Origin: Bradyrhizobium sp. LLZ17
Lineage (GTDB): Bacteria > Pseudomonadota > Alphaproteobacteria > Rhizobiales > Xanthobacteraceae
Direction of reading: 5' to 3'
Length of the DNA stretch: 64,000 nucleotides
Assembly: GCF_041200145.1 (NCBI RefSeq)
Contig: NZ_CP165734.1
Coordinates: 7,483,001-7,547,000 of the forward strand
In this document: in pieces, positions 16,428-26,302 of the stretch
Position numbering within the stretch: position 1 is the first letter of the stretch
Layout of the letters: the number at the start of each line of letters is the position of its first letter
Made by a program: the position numbers and the translations under genes
The notes under the pieces: generated by a model
Databases searched by the model: none
What the model was told of the DNA's origin: nothing
Seen by the model: the letters and a program-made list of their open reading frames with translations, nothing else

Positions 16428-18089
16428 CTACTGGCGAGAATAGGCCCGCACCGCTTCGGCATTCTGTTCCAAATTATCGAGCCAGGCGGGGTCGAGCTTG
16501 GGGACCGAAGAGAACAGCAGTCTGCTATAAGGGTGCTGCGGTGCCGTCAACCGTGTCGGCGTGATCTCCTCGACCTTTTGACCGCGATACATCACGATGA
16601 TCTCGTCGCAGATCGCTTCCACGACGGACAAGTCGTGGCTGATGAAAATGTAGGAGAGGCCGAGTTCGCGTTGCAACTCCTTCAGGAGCTCAACGACGGC
16701 GGCTGCCACGACAGTGTCGAGCGCCGACGTGATCTCGTCGCACAGGATGAGCGTCGGCTCGGCAGCGAGTGCTCGCGCGAAATTGACCCGCTGCTTCTGG
16801 CCGCCTGAAAGCTCTCCCGGCAATCGATGGCGCACCGATTTGGGGAGACGGACCAGATCGAGAAGTTCGCTCAGGCGCGCATCGCGCGCCTTGCCGCTCA
16901 TGCCGTGATAGAAGGTCAGGGGACGTCTCAAGATGTCTTGCACCGATTTTGCGGGATTGAGCGCGGTGTCGGCGTGCTGGAACACGATCTGAATTTGGCG
17001 GAGCTCGTCGCGGGTGCGGCTGCGGCCGACTTTTCCCAGCTCCCTGCCGTTGAAGATGATGTCGCCCGCATAGGCCGGAAGGATTCCGGCGATCGCCCGG
17101 GCAAGGGTTGACTTGCCGCAGCCGGACTCGCCGATGATGCCGAGATTCCGCCCCCGGTCCAGCTTGAGGCTCACGGCCTCCACAGCACTGACCAATGGTC
17201 GTCCATCACGCAGACGAGGACCATAGCCGACCGTCAGATCGTCGACCTGAAGCAAGGGACGCTTCGTCGCAGCCTCGTATTCGGGCCCGTGCTGTCGCGC
17301 CTCCGGTCTGAACGCGGCCAAAAGCTCTCGGGTGTAGGGGTGGTGGGCGTCGTTGAGGATCTGGCTGGTCGTGCCCGTTTCCTGGACTGAGCCGTCCTTG
17401 AGCACGACGATCCGATCGGCGATCTGGGCGACGACTGCAAGATCGTGCGAGACGTAGACGCCGGCAATGTGGTGCTGCGCCGTGACGGCCTTGAACGCGC
17501 GCAGCACCTCTACCTGGGTCGTGACGTCGAGTGCCGTGGTAGGCTCGTCGAAGATGACGACCTTCGGTTGACCGATCAGGGCCATGGCGGCGGCAAGACG
17601 CTGCAACTGACCACCCGAGACCTGGTGCGGATAGCGGTCGCCGATCGTTTCCGGCTCCGGAAGCGAGAGCGCTTTGAACAGCGAAAGGGCTTTCGCTTGT
17701 GCCTCAGCGGCCGACATGAGCTTGTGGATACGTGCCACCTCGGTGACCTGATCCATGATGGTAAGTGCAGGGTTGAAGGCAGCCGCGGCGCTCTGGGGCA
17801 CGTAGGCGACCGTGGTCCCGCGAATTCGGGCGCGTTCCGCTTCCGAAAGCTTGACCATGTCGACGCCGGCCACTCGCACTTCGCCGCCGGTGATAGCGCA
17901 GCCTTGGCGGGTGTAGCCCAGAAGCGTCATGGCAATCGTGGTTTTGCCCGAGCCGCTTTCGCCGATGAGGGCTAGGATCTCGCCTTCGGTGATGTCGAGG
18001 CTGATATCCTTGATGATCTCGACCCGCCGGCCTGCGTCGGTTGTCGCTTCAACCCTGAGATTGCGGATCTCGACGAGGTTTCCCGTCAT
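16428..18089 (-). CDS. Fused double ABC ATPase (DppD-DppF in one chain)
   Basis: A 553-residue protein with two complete ATPase modules, like E. coli GsiA and YejF. Module 1 has Walker A GESGSGKTT, signature VSGGQLQ and Walker [11 protein letters not shown]. Module 2 has Walker [17 protein letters not shown] and ILCDEITSALD, where the residue after DE is isoleucine rather than the usual proline. ATG 18089 overlaps the upstream permease stop (ATGA). Distal gene of the second peptide-type importer. Confidence 0.92.
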   Translation of the reverse strand: MTGNLVEIRNLRVEATTDAGRRVEIIKDISLDITEGEILALIGESGSGKTTIAMTLLGYTRQGCAITGGEVRVAGVDMVKLSEAERARIRGTTVAYVPQSAAAAFNPALTIMDQVTEVARIHKLMSAAEAQAKALSLFKALSLPEPETIGDRYPHQVSGGQLQRLAAAMALIGQPKVVIFDEPTTALDVTTQVEVLRAFKAVTAQHHIAGVYVSHDLAVVAQIADRIVVLKDGSVQETGTTSQILNDAHHPYTRELLAAFRPEARQHGPEYEAATKRPLLQVDDLTVGYGPRLRDGRPLVSAVEAVSLKLDRGRNLGIIGESGCGKSTLARAIAGILPAYAGDIIFNGRELGKVGRSRTRDELRQIQIVFQHADTALNPAKSVQDILRRPLTFYHGMSGKARDARLSELLDLVRLPKSVRHRLPGELSGGQKQRVNFARALAAEPTLILCDEITSALDTVVAAAVVELLKELQRELGLSYIFISHDLSVVEAICDEIIVMYRGQKVEEITPTRLTAPQHPYSRLLFSSVPKLDPAWLDNLEQNAEAVRAYSRQ

Positions 18090-18940
18090 TCGGCGCTCCG
18101 GTCGCGGATTCTGCGCGGCAAATTGTCGATCAGAAGGTTGACGCAAATCGTGAGACTTGCGATGGCGAGCGAAGGGAAGATCACCGCCGGCGCACCGAAG
18201 GGAAGGCCGCCGATATTCTCACGGACCAGTGCCCCCCAATCGGCATAGGGCGGTTGCACGCCGAGTCCGAGAAAGGACAAGCCGGAAAGCAGGAGTACGA
18301 TGAAGACGAAGCGAAGGCCGAGGTCGGCAAGCACGGGACCAAGAATATTGGGAAGGATCTCGGAGGCGATGAGATAGGGCAGGCCTTCGCCCCGAATGCG
18401 GGCGACCATGACGAAATCCATCGTGTTGACATTGACGGCGAGAGCGCGGGCGAAGCGATAGGCGCCTGGGGTATAGATCACCGAGAGCGTCGCGATCAGC
18501 GCCGGGATTGACGAGCCGATGGCCGCGACGACGACGAGGCTGAACAGCTTGCTGGGAATCGAGTTGAGTGCATCGAGAAACCGGCTCAGCGAACTGTCGA
18601 ACCAGCCGCCCGCAACTGCTGCAGTCATGCCGAGTGCGACGCCGCTGAAACAGGCAATGGAGACGGCGGCAAGCGAGATGCCGAGCGTGTAGCGCGCGCC
18701 CATCAGGATGCGCGAGAATATGTCGCGTCCAAGATAGTCGGAGCCAAACCACAAATCTCGGCTCATGGGCCCGAAGTAATCGGTGTCGACGATCTCGCCG
18801 ACAGAATGCGGGATGATGTGCGGGGCGAAAACGGCGATGCCACCCCAGAGAAGGATGATGCTCAGCGCCGTCACGCCGATGAGATTGAAGCGATAGCCAA
18901 ACTGCACGCCGAGCCGGCCGGGCGAAGTGGATTTCGTCAT
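18086..18940 (-). CDS. ABC transporter permease, DppC-type (second system)
   Basis: A 284-residue permease with the DppC signature DLWFGSDYLGRDIFSRI in the first periplasmic loop, about six hydrophobic segments and an EAA-like loop. The ATG at 18940 overlaps the stop of the preceding permease (ATGA); an upstream in-frame start at 19024 would lie inside that gene. It works with the DppB-type permease and the fused ATPase. Confidence 0.92.
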   Translation of the reverse strand: MTKSTSPGRLGVQFGYRFNLIGVTALSIILLWGGIAVFAPHIIPHSVGEIVDTDYFGPMSRDLWFGSDYLGRDIFSRILMGARYTLGISLAAVSIACFSGVALGMTAAVAGGWFDSSLSRFLDALNSIPSKLFSLVVVAAIGSSIPALIATLSVIYTPGAYRFARALAVNVNTMDFVMVARIRGEGLPYLIASEILPNILGPVLADLGLRFVFIVLLLSGLSFLGLGVQPPYADWGALVRENIGGLPFGAPAVIFPSLAIASLTICVNLLIDNLPRRIRDRSAE

Positions 18941-19887
18941 CGGAGCCTCGGATTGGACAGGACGGCGATGATGTCGGCTGCCGTGATCAATGTCAGATAT
19001 CCCAGGCAGAAGATCATCGCACATGTCTGGATCAGCGGCAGGTCGCGATTGGAAACGGCATCGACCATCAAATATGCGATGCCGGGATAATTGAAGATTG
19101 TCTCTACGATGATCACGCCACCAAGCAAATACGACAGCGAGAGTGCGACCGAATTGACGATGGGGCCAAGCGCGTTGGGCAATGCATGTCTTAACACCAG
19201 CCGAGGGCGCGAGGCGCCTTTGAGAAGCGCCATCTCGATGTAAGGCGTGTTCAGTGTCTCGACGACGGCGGCCCGGGTCATGCGGATCATCTGCGCCGAA
19301 ACCCCGATCGTGAGCGTTACCACCGGCATCGCGTAGATCCTCATCAGGTCATAGAACGACTTGACCTCATTTGTGAGAGATAACGCCGGCAGCCATTTGA
19401 GGTAGACTGCGAAGAGCAGCACCGCCAAGGTTGCGATCATGAACTCCGGCACGGAGATGATGCCGATGGTCGCAACGGTCACCATGCGGTCGTAAAGGGT
19501 GCCTCGCCACATTGCGGCGGTGATGCCGAGCGTCAGGGCGAACGGCACGGCGATCGAGGCGGTCAATCCTGCAAGCTTCATGGTATTGGCGAGCCGTCCA
19601 CGTATCAGATTGGCGACAGAGACGTTGTTTGCATAAGACGTGCCGAAATCACCCTGAACGAGGCCGGCCATCCATTTCAGGAAGCGGACGATCGCGGGAT
19701 CGTTGAGGTGCATGGCCTTGCGCAGACCCTCGATGGCTTCGGGCGTTGCGGACTGGCCGAGCAAGATGGTGGCTGTATCGCCGGGCAGGAGCGCGGTGGC
19801 AAAGAAGACCGCAAACGAAACGATTATGAGCGTGATCAGGGCGATAACAAGCCGCTTCGCCACAAGCGACATAACTTGTCTTCTCAC
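18937..19887 (-). CDS. ABC transporter permease, DppB-type (second system)
   Basis: A 316-residue permease with GDTATILLGQSATPEAIEGL after the first helix, six hydrophobic segments and the EAA loop (TPYIEMALLKGASRPRLVL). GTG at 19887 has GGGAG about seven bases upstream and is used here; the ATG at 19872 is the alternative. Confidence 0.92.
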   Translation of the reverse strand: MRRQVMSLVAKRLVIALITLIIVSFAVFFATALLPGDTATILLGQSATPEAIEGLRKAMHLNDPAIVRFLKWMAGLVQGDFGTSYANNVSVANLIRGRLANTMKLAGLTASIAVPFALTLGITAAMWRGTLYDRMVTVATIGIISVPEFMIATLAVLLFAVYLKWLPALSLTNEVKSFYDLMRIYAMPVVTLTIGVSAQMIRMTRAAVVETLNTPYIEMALLKGASRPRLVLRHALPNALGPIVNSVALSLSYLLGGVIIVETIFNYPGIAYLMVDAVSNRDLPLIQTCAMIFCLGYLTLITAADIIAVLSNPRLR

Positions 19888-19944
19888 ATTCGAGCTCCCG
19901 CACTGCCGCTCAGTTTCTCAGCCACGATTGCAGCAATGGGCCGC

Positions 19945-21552
19945 TCAGGTAGCAAGCCAGACGTACTCGGCGAACGCGTAGCCCATCATACCGCCGAGCG
20001 GGTTGGGCTCCAGTCCCTTCAGCTTGGCCGTGATGGCGTCCGCATTGGAGATGTAGGCCGGAATGATGGTGCCCGCTTCCTCTGACACCAGGACTTGCAT
20101 CTCATTGTAGATTTCGCGGCGCTTGGCTTGATCGAGCGAACCGCGGGCCTCGAGCAGCATCTTGTCGAATTTTTCCGAGCTGAAACGGCTCTCGTTCCAC
20201 GGCGCGTCAGACTTGTAGAGCAAGGAGAACAGGATGTCCGGCGTCGGACGCGGATTGAGATTGCCGAAATGAATCGGCGCCTTCAGCCAGTAATTGCTCC
20301 AGTAGCCGTCGGAAGGCACGCGCTTCACGTCGAGTTTCATGCCGATTTGGGCGGCCGATGCCTGGACGATCATGGCCATGTCGATCGCCGAACTGGCCGC
20401 TTCGGAGGTAATCACCTCAATGCTCTGCCCGAGAACGCCCGCTTTCTGAAAATGGAATTTTGCCTTGTCGGGGTCGAACGATTTGGGCTTGAGAGCCTTG
20501 TTGTAGAAGAAGTTGACGGGCGACACCGGCTGATCGTTGCCGGCGACGCCGAAGCCGCGCAGTGCCGATTTGACGATCTGCTCGCGGTTGACGACGTATT
20601 TCATGCCCTCAACGAAATCCCGATTGCTGCCGGGCGCCATGTCCATCCGCATGTTCAGGTCGGTATAGGTGCCCGACGTGCTCGTGGACAGTGCGAAACC
20701 ATTCTGGCCTTCGAGGAGGCGCAGCGATCGTGGGTTGATCGCGGCGGCGAGATGAATATCCCCGGACAGCAGCGCGTTGATTCGAGCGTTTTCATCGGGA
20801 ATGGCGAAAAACTCGAACGAATCGACGTTCGGGCCGCTCTTGAAGTAGTTGGTGTTCCGCACGCCGATCGAGCGCTCGCCGGGGCTGAATTGCTTGCACG
20901 TGAAGGCGCCGGTCCCGTTACCGGTGGAGAAATCGGTGGTGCCGTCGGCCACGATCATAAAATGATGCATCGACAGGATCGTCGGCAAATCCGCGTTGGG
21001 GCTCGCCAGCGTGACCTCGACGGTATTCTTGTCGACGGCCTTGAACTCGGACATTTGGGAGGCGATTGCCGCCACTTTCGATCCGGTTGCCTTGTCCAAA
21101 TGGCGCTTCAGGGAAAAGATGACGTCGTCGGCGCCGAGGTCCTTGCCGTTGTGGAAGGTGACCCCTTTCTTCAGCTTGATCGTCCAGGTCTTGGCGTCGC
21201 CGCTTTCAATCGATTCGGCGAGCTCCATCTGCGGTACGCCGGCTTGGTCGAGAAATGTCAGGCGATTATAGAAGGAGCAGCAGCGCACATAGTCCGTCGA
21301 GAGCGACGCTTTGGCCGGGTCGAGCGTGTCGGCCGTCGAGGAGGACCAAGCCGCGGCTTTCAAAGCGCCGCCTTTCACGGGCGTCGCTGCCACCGCTTGC
21401 GATGCGCGACCGAAGACCGTGTTGGCAGCCGCCAACACCATGCCGTTGGCGAGCATCAACTTCAGCAAGTCGCGGCGGGAAGCCCCGCGCCGAATAGCGC
21501 TCTCGACCGCGGCGTCGTCTGAACAAGACCAGTTCGTCGTTGTGTCGTTCAT
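19945..21552 (-). CDS. ABC transporter substrate-binding protein (SBP_bac_5) with Tat-type signal
   Basis: A 535-residue periplasmic binding protein. A long N-terminal region precedes a twin-arginine-like signal (SRRDLLKLMLANGMVLAAA, about residues 26-44) that ends near AVAATP, suggesting export in folded form. The body shows KKGVTFHNGKDLGADDVIF and GTGAFTCKQF, typical of the DppA family. ATG 21552 has GAGGGA upstream. First gene of the second importer operon; ligand unknown, possibly an amine or amino-acid conjugate given the catabolic genes that follow. Confidence 0.9.
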   Translation of the reverse strand: MNDTTTNWSCSDDAAVESAIRRGASRRDLLKLMLANGMVLAAANTVFGRASQAVAATPVKGGALKAAAWSSSTADTLDPAKASLSTDYVRCCSFYNRLTFLDQAGVPQMELAESIESGDAKTWTIKLKKGVTFHNGKDLGADDVIFSLKRHLDKATGSKVAAIASQMSEFKAVDKNTVEVTLASPNADLPTILSMHHFMIVADGTTDFSTGNGTGAFTCKQFSPGERSIGVRNTNYFKSGPNVDSFEFFAIPDENARINALLSGDIHLAAAINPRSLRLLEGQNGFALSTSTSGTYTDLNMRMDMAPGSNRDFVEGMKYVVNREQIVKSALRGFGVAGNDQPVSPVNFFYNKALKPKSFDPDKAKFHFQKAGVLGQSIEVITSEAASSAIDMAMIVQASAAQIGMKLDVKRVPSDGYWSNYWLKAPIHFGNLNPRPTPDILFSLLYKSDAPWNESRFSSEKFDKMLLEARGSLDQAKRREIYNEMQVLVSEEAGTIIPAYISNADAITAKLKGLEPNPLGGMMGYAFAEYVWLAT

Positions 21553-21824
21553 GTCAATCCCTCGTCGCTGACTAAGGCTATGGCTCATGCTGCGGTGAGC
21601 GACGGATTATTCCGTCGCGCCATTGTGCTGGATGCCGGCGTGGTCTTGTCAAACGACCGTAACGCGGCGCCCCTCAGGATTGCATTCTTTCCCGCGATCG
21701 AAGTCTCGCAGGATAGTTTCACGGCTTTGGCCGAAAAGCCCGTGCGCCACGGCACAAAATTGCGAAGATGCTTCGATTTCTAGTATTTCGGACCTGCTTG
21801 CTGCCACCTCAATGTGCTTGCCCA

Positions 21825-23204
21825 TTAATGTTGCAATGCGGCGCGAACTTCGGCATCGGCCAGTGTGTCGTCGAGCGTCCTTGCGGTCCGCTCGATGATC
21901 GCATCGATATCGGAGTCGGAGCAGCAGAGCGGCGGAGCATAGCCCAACACGCCTGTCGGGAAAGCCCGGATGACGAGGCCGTTTTTCCAGGCGCGGTCGA
22001 AAATGCGCTTTGCTGGTTCGGCGGCGGCGGGGAGCGGCGTCTTGCGCTGCTTGTCAGTGACAAGTTCGATGGCGGCGAGCATGCCACGGCCGCGCACGTC
22101 CCCAACGAGGGGATGATCCCTGAGCGATTGCAGGCCAGCCATCAGACGTGCACCCGCTTTTGCGCCATTCGCAAGCAGCCCGTTTTCGTAGAGGCGCAGC
22201 ACTTCCAGGGCCACGGCGGCGCTGACGGGATGCGCGGAATAGGTATATCCGTGGCCGACAGCGCTTGAGCCCGCCGCATCGGCGATCGTGTCGTAGACGT
22301 GATCCGAGAGCAAGACCGCGCCCATTGGCACGTATCCAGATGTCAATCCCTTGGCGAGCGTCATGAGGTCCGGCACGATTTCGTCCTCGCTGCACGCAAA
22401 AAGCGGTCCGGTCCTGCCGAACCCGGTAATGACCTCGTCCGCCACGAAGAGGATGCCGTAAGCCTGGCAACGCGCCCGCATCGCTTTCATCCAGCCCTTG
22501 GGCGGCACGAGCACACCGCCTGAGCCTTGGATCGGCTCGGCATAGAACGCGGCAACACGTTGCGGGCCGCCAATCTCCTCGATTTTCGCATCGAGCGCGG
22601 CCAGTGATGCGGCGGTGATAGCGTCACCGTTCGCTCCGGCTGGATTGCGGTAGACGTCGTGCGAGGGGATCCTGTGCTGCCAGCTGTGCGGCACGCCGAA
22701 GCCGGCATGAAAGGCGGGCAGGGCTGTCAGCCCCGCGCCCACGGCCGAAGACCCATGATACCCCTGTTCAAGGGTGATGAAATGCTCGCGCTGCGGCTCG
22801 CCGCGAGCGTGCCAATAGTAGCGAATGAAGCGGACCGTGCTGTCGACGGCGTCGGAACCGCCCAGTGTAAAGTAGACGTGGTTGAGGTCGCCGGGCGCGC
22901 GTTGAGCCAACTCCGCGGCAAGCCGGATCGCCGGCTCTGAGCCGAGGCCGAAATAGCCCGTTGCATAGGGAAGCTCCTGCATCTGCCTGGTTGCGGCCGC
23001 AACGATGCTCTCGTGCCCATAGCCGGCATTGACGCACCAGAGGCCGGCAAAGCCGTCGACGAGCTGATGTCCGGAAGCATCCGTCACTATCGCCCCTTTG
23101 GCCGATTTCAGCACCTTGACGCCGGCCGCCTCGTGACCGCGGTACGATGCGACCGGGTGGACGAGGTGAGCCCGATCGAGCTCGATGAGCGAGTTGCTGA
23201 GCAT
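21825..23204 (-). CDS. Class III omega-aminotransferase (PLP)
   Basis: A 459-residue class III aminotransferase. The PLP lysine is in TLAKGLTSGYVPMGA. LFVADEVITGFGRTG holds the cofactor-binding Asp, and GYHGSSAVGAG contacts the phosphate. The resemblance is to omega-amino-acid:pyruvate or polyamine aminotransferases, which convert an omega-amine to a semialdehyde. ATG 23204 has GGTGGAG upstream; a GTG at 23216 in the same frame is possible. With two aldehyde dehydrogenases nearby, the product is probably oxidised to the acid. Confidence 0.9.
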   Translation of the reverse strand: MLSNSLIELDRAHLVHPVASYRGHEAAGVKVLKSAKGAIVTDASGHQLVDGFAGLWCVNAGYGHESIVAAATRQMQELPYATGYFGLGSEPAIRLAAELAQRAPGDLNHVYFTLGGSDAVDSTVRFIRYYWHARGEPQREHFITLEQGYHGSSAVGAGLTALPAFHAGFGVPHSWQHRIPSHDVYRNPAGANGDAITAASLAALDAKIEEIGGPQRVAAFYAEPIQGSGGVLVPPKGWMKAMRARCQAYGILFVADEVITGFGRTGPLFACSEDEIVPDLMTLAKGLTSGYVPMGAVLLSDHVYDTIADAAGSSAVGHGYTYSAHPVSAAVALEVLRLYENGLLANGAKAGARLMAGLQSLRDHPLVGDVRGRGMLAAIELVTDKQRKTPLPAAAEPAKRIFDRAWKNGLVIRAFPTGVLGYAPPLCCSDSDIDAIIERTARTLDDTLADAEVRAALQH

Positions 23205-23216
23205 TGGAGTCTCCAC

Positions 23217-24059
23217 CTATCCGAAAGCCTGGCTGGCGAGCGCGAATGTGGTGAATGGCGCGTGGCTGGATCGCACAGCGGCAGGGCGCTGCATGGCCAT
23301 GCCCTCGTCTACCCGGACGAGTCCCTTGTCCGTGAGCCAGGCCCCCAATTGAGAGGCCTCGGCAGTATCTACGCGTACAAAGCATCCTTCCCGCTTAGCC
23401 ATGAAATAGGCCAGCAAGGCCTTCCCGTCGTCCGCGTTTGCCGCCACGACGGGGCCGATCACCTCACCTCTGCCGAAGCTGCGCAGCGCCGCGAATCCAG
23501 TCAGCGTCTGGCCATTGCAGAGCACGGCAAGCTGGCCAAGCTTCGCAAGCACAAGAAGCAGATTTCTGCGGTCTGCACCGTATGCGCTTCTGTCGAGTTC
23601 AAGAATCCCGGAGATATCGTGCGACTCGGCCGGCCGGACATTGGCAGGCGGGACGATATGCAGAACCGTTCCCTGATGCTGCGCGATCGTTCCGGTCTGG
23701 CAAAAGCCGAGCTTTTGATAGAGTGGCATGCCCTCGCTGGTTGCAACGAGGCTCAGCGCGCGCCCCGCCGCAAGCGCGATGGCCGCCGCCATGAGCTCAC
23801 GACCCAATCCGCGCCCGCGGGCGGCTTCATCGACGATCACCATGTTGATGGTTGCGACATCCCCTTTGTAGGGCGTCATCAGAACCGTCCCGAGCACGGT
23901 TGCGGCATTCGCGTCCAGCGCGACTAATCCCTCGCTCAAGTCGAGTGCAACTTGCCAGTCCTCGAGCCGGTGCGGCCACTTGGCCTGAAGTGAAAGCCGC
24001 AGGGCACCATCGAGATGCTCGGGGCCGAAGGCGGTGAGCGATAAGGTGCTTTGGGTCAT
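23217..24059 (-). CDS. Double-GNAT acetyltransferase-like protein A
   Basis: A 280-residue protein with an N-terminal GNAT fold (MVIVDEAARGRGLGRELM is the acetyl-CoA loop, about residues 73-90) and a second, more divergent GNAT-like half. It ends ASQAFG. It is a paralogue of the protein at 29776-30675: both share a WPHR.EDW segment near the N-terminus, a central SFGRG/PFGRG..V/IGPVVA segment and the same C-terminal ending. The stop is 12 bases from the aminotransferase ATG, implying one transcript. Confidence 0.85.
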   Translation of the reverse strand: MTQSTLSLTAFGPEHLDGALRLSLQAKWPHRLEDWQVALDLSEGLVALDANAATVLGTVLMTPYKGDVATINMVIVDEAARGRGLGRELMAAAIALAAGRALSLVATSEGMPLYQKLGFCQTGTIAQHQGTVLHIVPPANVRPAESHDISGILELDRSAYGADRRNLLLVLAKLGQLAVLCNGQTLTGFAALRSFGRGEVIGPVVAANADDGKALLAYFMAKREGCFVRVDTAEASQLGAWLTDKGLVRVDEGMAMQRPAAVRSSHAPFTTFALASQAFG

Positions 24060-24231
24060 CGATTCGTTTTCCTGTCCGGCATCAGTCTCGTATTTTGGCG
24101 ATGTGCAGATCGTCTGAAGGCCGCCGCGCGAACGATATCTTTCACCGCAGCCGACGGAAAAGCCGCATCTTATGCCGCACGGCTCCTCTATTGTTGCGGC
24201 ACCGACATCGCGCGAGCGCCCCAGGACAAAG

Positions 24232-24903
24232 ATGATGAGCCAGTTTCGCCCAAAATACGTGACCTTCGATTGCTACGGCACGCTGACGAATTTCCAGATG
24301 GCGGAAGCGGCGCAGGATCTCTATGGCGCGCGTCTACCCGAACCGCAGATGGCCGCCATGGTCCGGGATTTCGCGGCGTATCGGCTCGACGAGGTTCTCG
24401 GCGACTGGAAACCCTATGCCGAAGTGATCCACAATGCGCTGGAGCGCGCCTGCAAGCGCAATGGCGTCGCCTTCGAGGTCGAGCATGCACACATGGTGTA
24501 CGATCGCGTGCCGAGCTGGGGGCCGCATCCGGACGTTCCTGCCGGCCTTGCCAGGGTTGCCAAGGAGATTCCGCTCGTCATCCTCTCGAACGCCATGAAT
24601 GTGCAGCTGCCGTCCAACGTGGCGAAGCTTGGGGCGCCTTTTCACGCCGCACTCACGGCCGAACAGGCGGGATCCTACAAGCCTCGCATGAAGGGATTCG
24701 AATTCATGTTTGATATGTTGGGCTGCGGACCGGAAGACGTGGTGCACTGCTCCTCGTCGTTTCGCTACGACCTGATGACGGCTCACGACCTCGGCATCAA
24801 GAACAAGGTGTGGGTCAATCGCGGACACGAGCCCGGCAATCCCTATTACGGCTATGTCGAGATCAAGGGTATCGACGCCTTGCCAAGCGTGTTCGGGCTC
24901 TGA
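24232..24903 (+). CDS. Haloacid dehalogenase type II-like HAD hydrolase
   Basis: A 223-residue HAD-superfamily hydrolase. Motif I is VTFDCYGTLTNF with the nucleophilic Asp, motif II is VILSNA, and motif III is SYKPRMKGFEF. Sequence around HCSSSFRYDLMTAHDLGIKNKVWVNR matches the L-2-haloacid dehalogenase branch. Substrate in this pathway is unknown. The ATG at 24232 follows AGGACAAAG; a longer start at 24172 lacks a site. It is 16 bases upstream of the FAD oxidase gene, so they are co-transcribed. Confidence 0.88.
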   Translation: MMSQFRPKYVTFDCYGTLTNFQMAEAAQDLYGARLPEPQMAAMVRDFAAYRLDEVLGDWKPYAEVIHNALERACKRNGVAFEVEHAHMVYDRVPSWGPHPDVPAGLARVAKEIPLVILSNAMNVQLPSNVAKLGAPFHAALTAEQAGSYKPRMKGFEFMFDMLGCGPEDVVHCSSSFRYDLMTAHDLGIKNKVWVNRGHEPGNPYYGYVEIKGIDALPSVFGL

Positions 24904-24919
24904 GCGGTCGGGATCTGCG

Positions 24920-26194
24920 GTGAAATACGTCTCTTACTGGCACGATACCGCACCAGGCTTCGACGGCGGGGACACAGGTCCCGTCGAGGGGCACTATGAC
25001 GTCGCAGTGATCGGCGGCGGCTTTACGGGGCTGGGAGCTGCGCGCCAGCTCGCGAGGGCCGGAACGAGGGTCGTCGTCCTGGAAGCGGACCGGGTGAGCA
25101 GCGGAGCATCGGGCCGGAACGGCGGGCATCTCAACAATGGTCTGGCGCATAGTTATCTTTCCGCCAAAACGGAGTTGGGAAAGGAGCGAGCCATCGCGCT
25201 TTACCGCGCACTCGATGCCTCAATCGACACGCTCGAGGCGCTGATTGCGGAGGAGGGCATCGACTGCAATTTCCGCCGTGCCGGCAAGCTAAAGCTCGCG
25301 TCCAAACCGACGCACTTCGATTCCATCGCGCGGAATTTCGAAGCGGTCCATCGCGAGGTCGATACAGAGACCGCGTTGCTGTCCGCCCAGGATCTTCGCT
25401 CGGAAATCGGCTCGCCGTTCTTTGGTGCGATGCTCTCGAAGAAGAGCGCGATGATGCATATGGGGCGCTACGGCGTCGGACTAGCCGAGGCGGCCAAACG
25501 CCACGGCGCGATCATCTTCGAGCAAGCGCCGGTCACCGCGCAGGCGCAGGAAGGTTCGCGTCATCGCTTGACGACCTCTCGTGGCAGTGTCACCGCCGAT
25601 CAGGTGCTGCTGGCGACCGGCGCCTACACCACACCGAATTTTCGCTACTTCCGTCGCCGCATTGTTGCCGTCGGAAGCTTCATCATAGCGACCCGTCCGC
25701 TGGATGCGGCCGAAATCGCGGCCACCATGCCCGGCAACCGCACCTGCGTCACTTCGATGAACGTCGGCAATTATTTTCGGCTGGCACCCGACAATCGCCT
25801 GATTTTCGGCGGGCGCGCACGCTTCTCGGCCAGGTCGGATCAGCGTTCCGACGCAAAGAGCGGGGCGGTACTGGTCGACGGTCTCGCGCGAACCTTTCCG
25901 CAACTCGCCGGCATACCGGTGGACTATTGCTGGGGCGGGCTCGTCGACATGACCAGCGATCGCTATCCACGCGCCGGTTATCAGGACGGGCTGTGGTATG
26001 CGATGGGCTATTCCGGCCACGGTGCACAGCTCTCCACCCATCTCGGAATGACCATCGCCGACGCGATGCTCGGACGCGAAGACCAGAACCCGATGAAGGG
26101 CCTCGACTGGCCCGCGGTGCCCGGCCATTTCGGCAAGCCGTGGTTCCTGCCGCTGGTGGGAATGTACTACAAGGTGCTCGATCGCGTTCAGTAG
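24920..26194 (+). CDS. FAD-dependent amine oxidase, OrdL/PuuB-like
   Basis: A 424-residue DAO-family flavoenzyme. The N-terminus (KYVSYWHDTAPGF) and the FAD motif VAVIGGGFTGLGAARQLA with VVVLEAD resemble gamma-glutamylputrescine oxidoreductases. GASGRNGGHLNNG and the C-terminal GYSGHGAQLSTHLG are further family blocks. It should oxidise an amine to an aldehyde and feed the aldehyde dehydrogenases at 26303-29380. The start is GTG at 24920, shortly after the HAD stop. Confidence 0.88.
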   Translation: MKYVSYWHDTAPGFDGGDTGPVEGHYDVAVIGGGFTGLGAARQLARAGTRVVVLEADRVSSGASGRNGGHLNNGLAHSYLSAKTELGKERAIALYRALDASIDTLEALIAEEGIDCNFRRAGKLKLASKPTHFDSIARNFEAVHREVDTETALLSAQDLRSEIGSPFFGAMLSKKSAMMHMGRYGVGLAEAAKRHGAIIFEQAPVTAQAQEGSRHRLTTSRGSVTADQVLLATGAYTTPNFRYFRRRIVAVGSFIIATRPLDAAEIAATMPGNRTCVTSMNVGNYFRLAPDNRLIFGGRARFSARSDQRSDAKSGAVLVDGLARTFPQLAGIPVDYCWGGLVDMTSDRYPRAGYQDGLWYAMGYSGHGAQLSTHLGMTIADAMLGREDQNPMKGLDWPAVPGHFGKPWFLPLVGMYYKVLDRVQ

Positions 26195-26302
26195 TACGAC
26201 CGCGCGCTCTCAGGTGGAGCGCCTAGCATTGCGCTAACTCGTCTGCAGCGGCTGCCTGGACCCGGAGAGAGCGCAGGCACGCGCCCCCTCCGTCGCACAT
26301 GG

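Noticed and set aside
20095-21522. 475-codon open frame opposite the second binding protein
   Set aside because: Mirror frame of a well-supported SBP_bac_5 gene; no recognisable domain.
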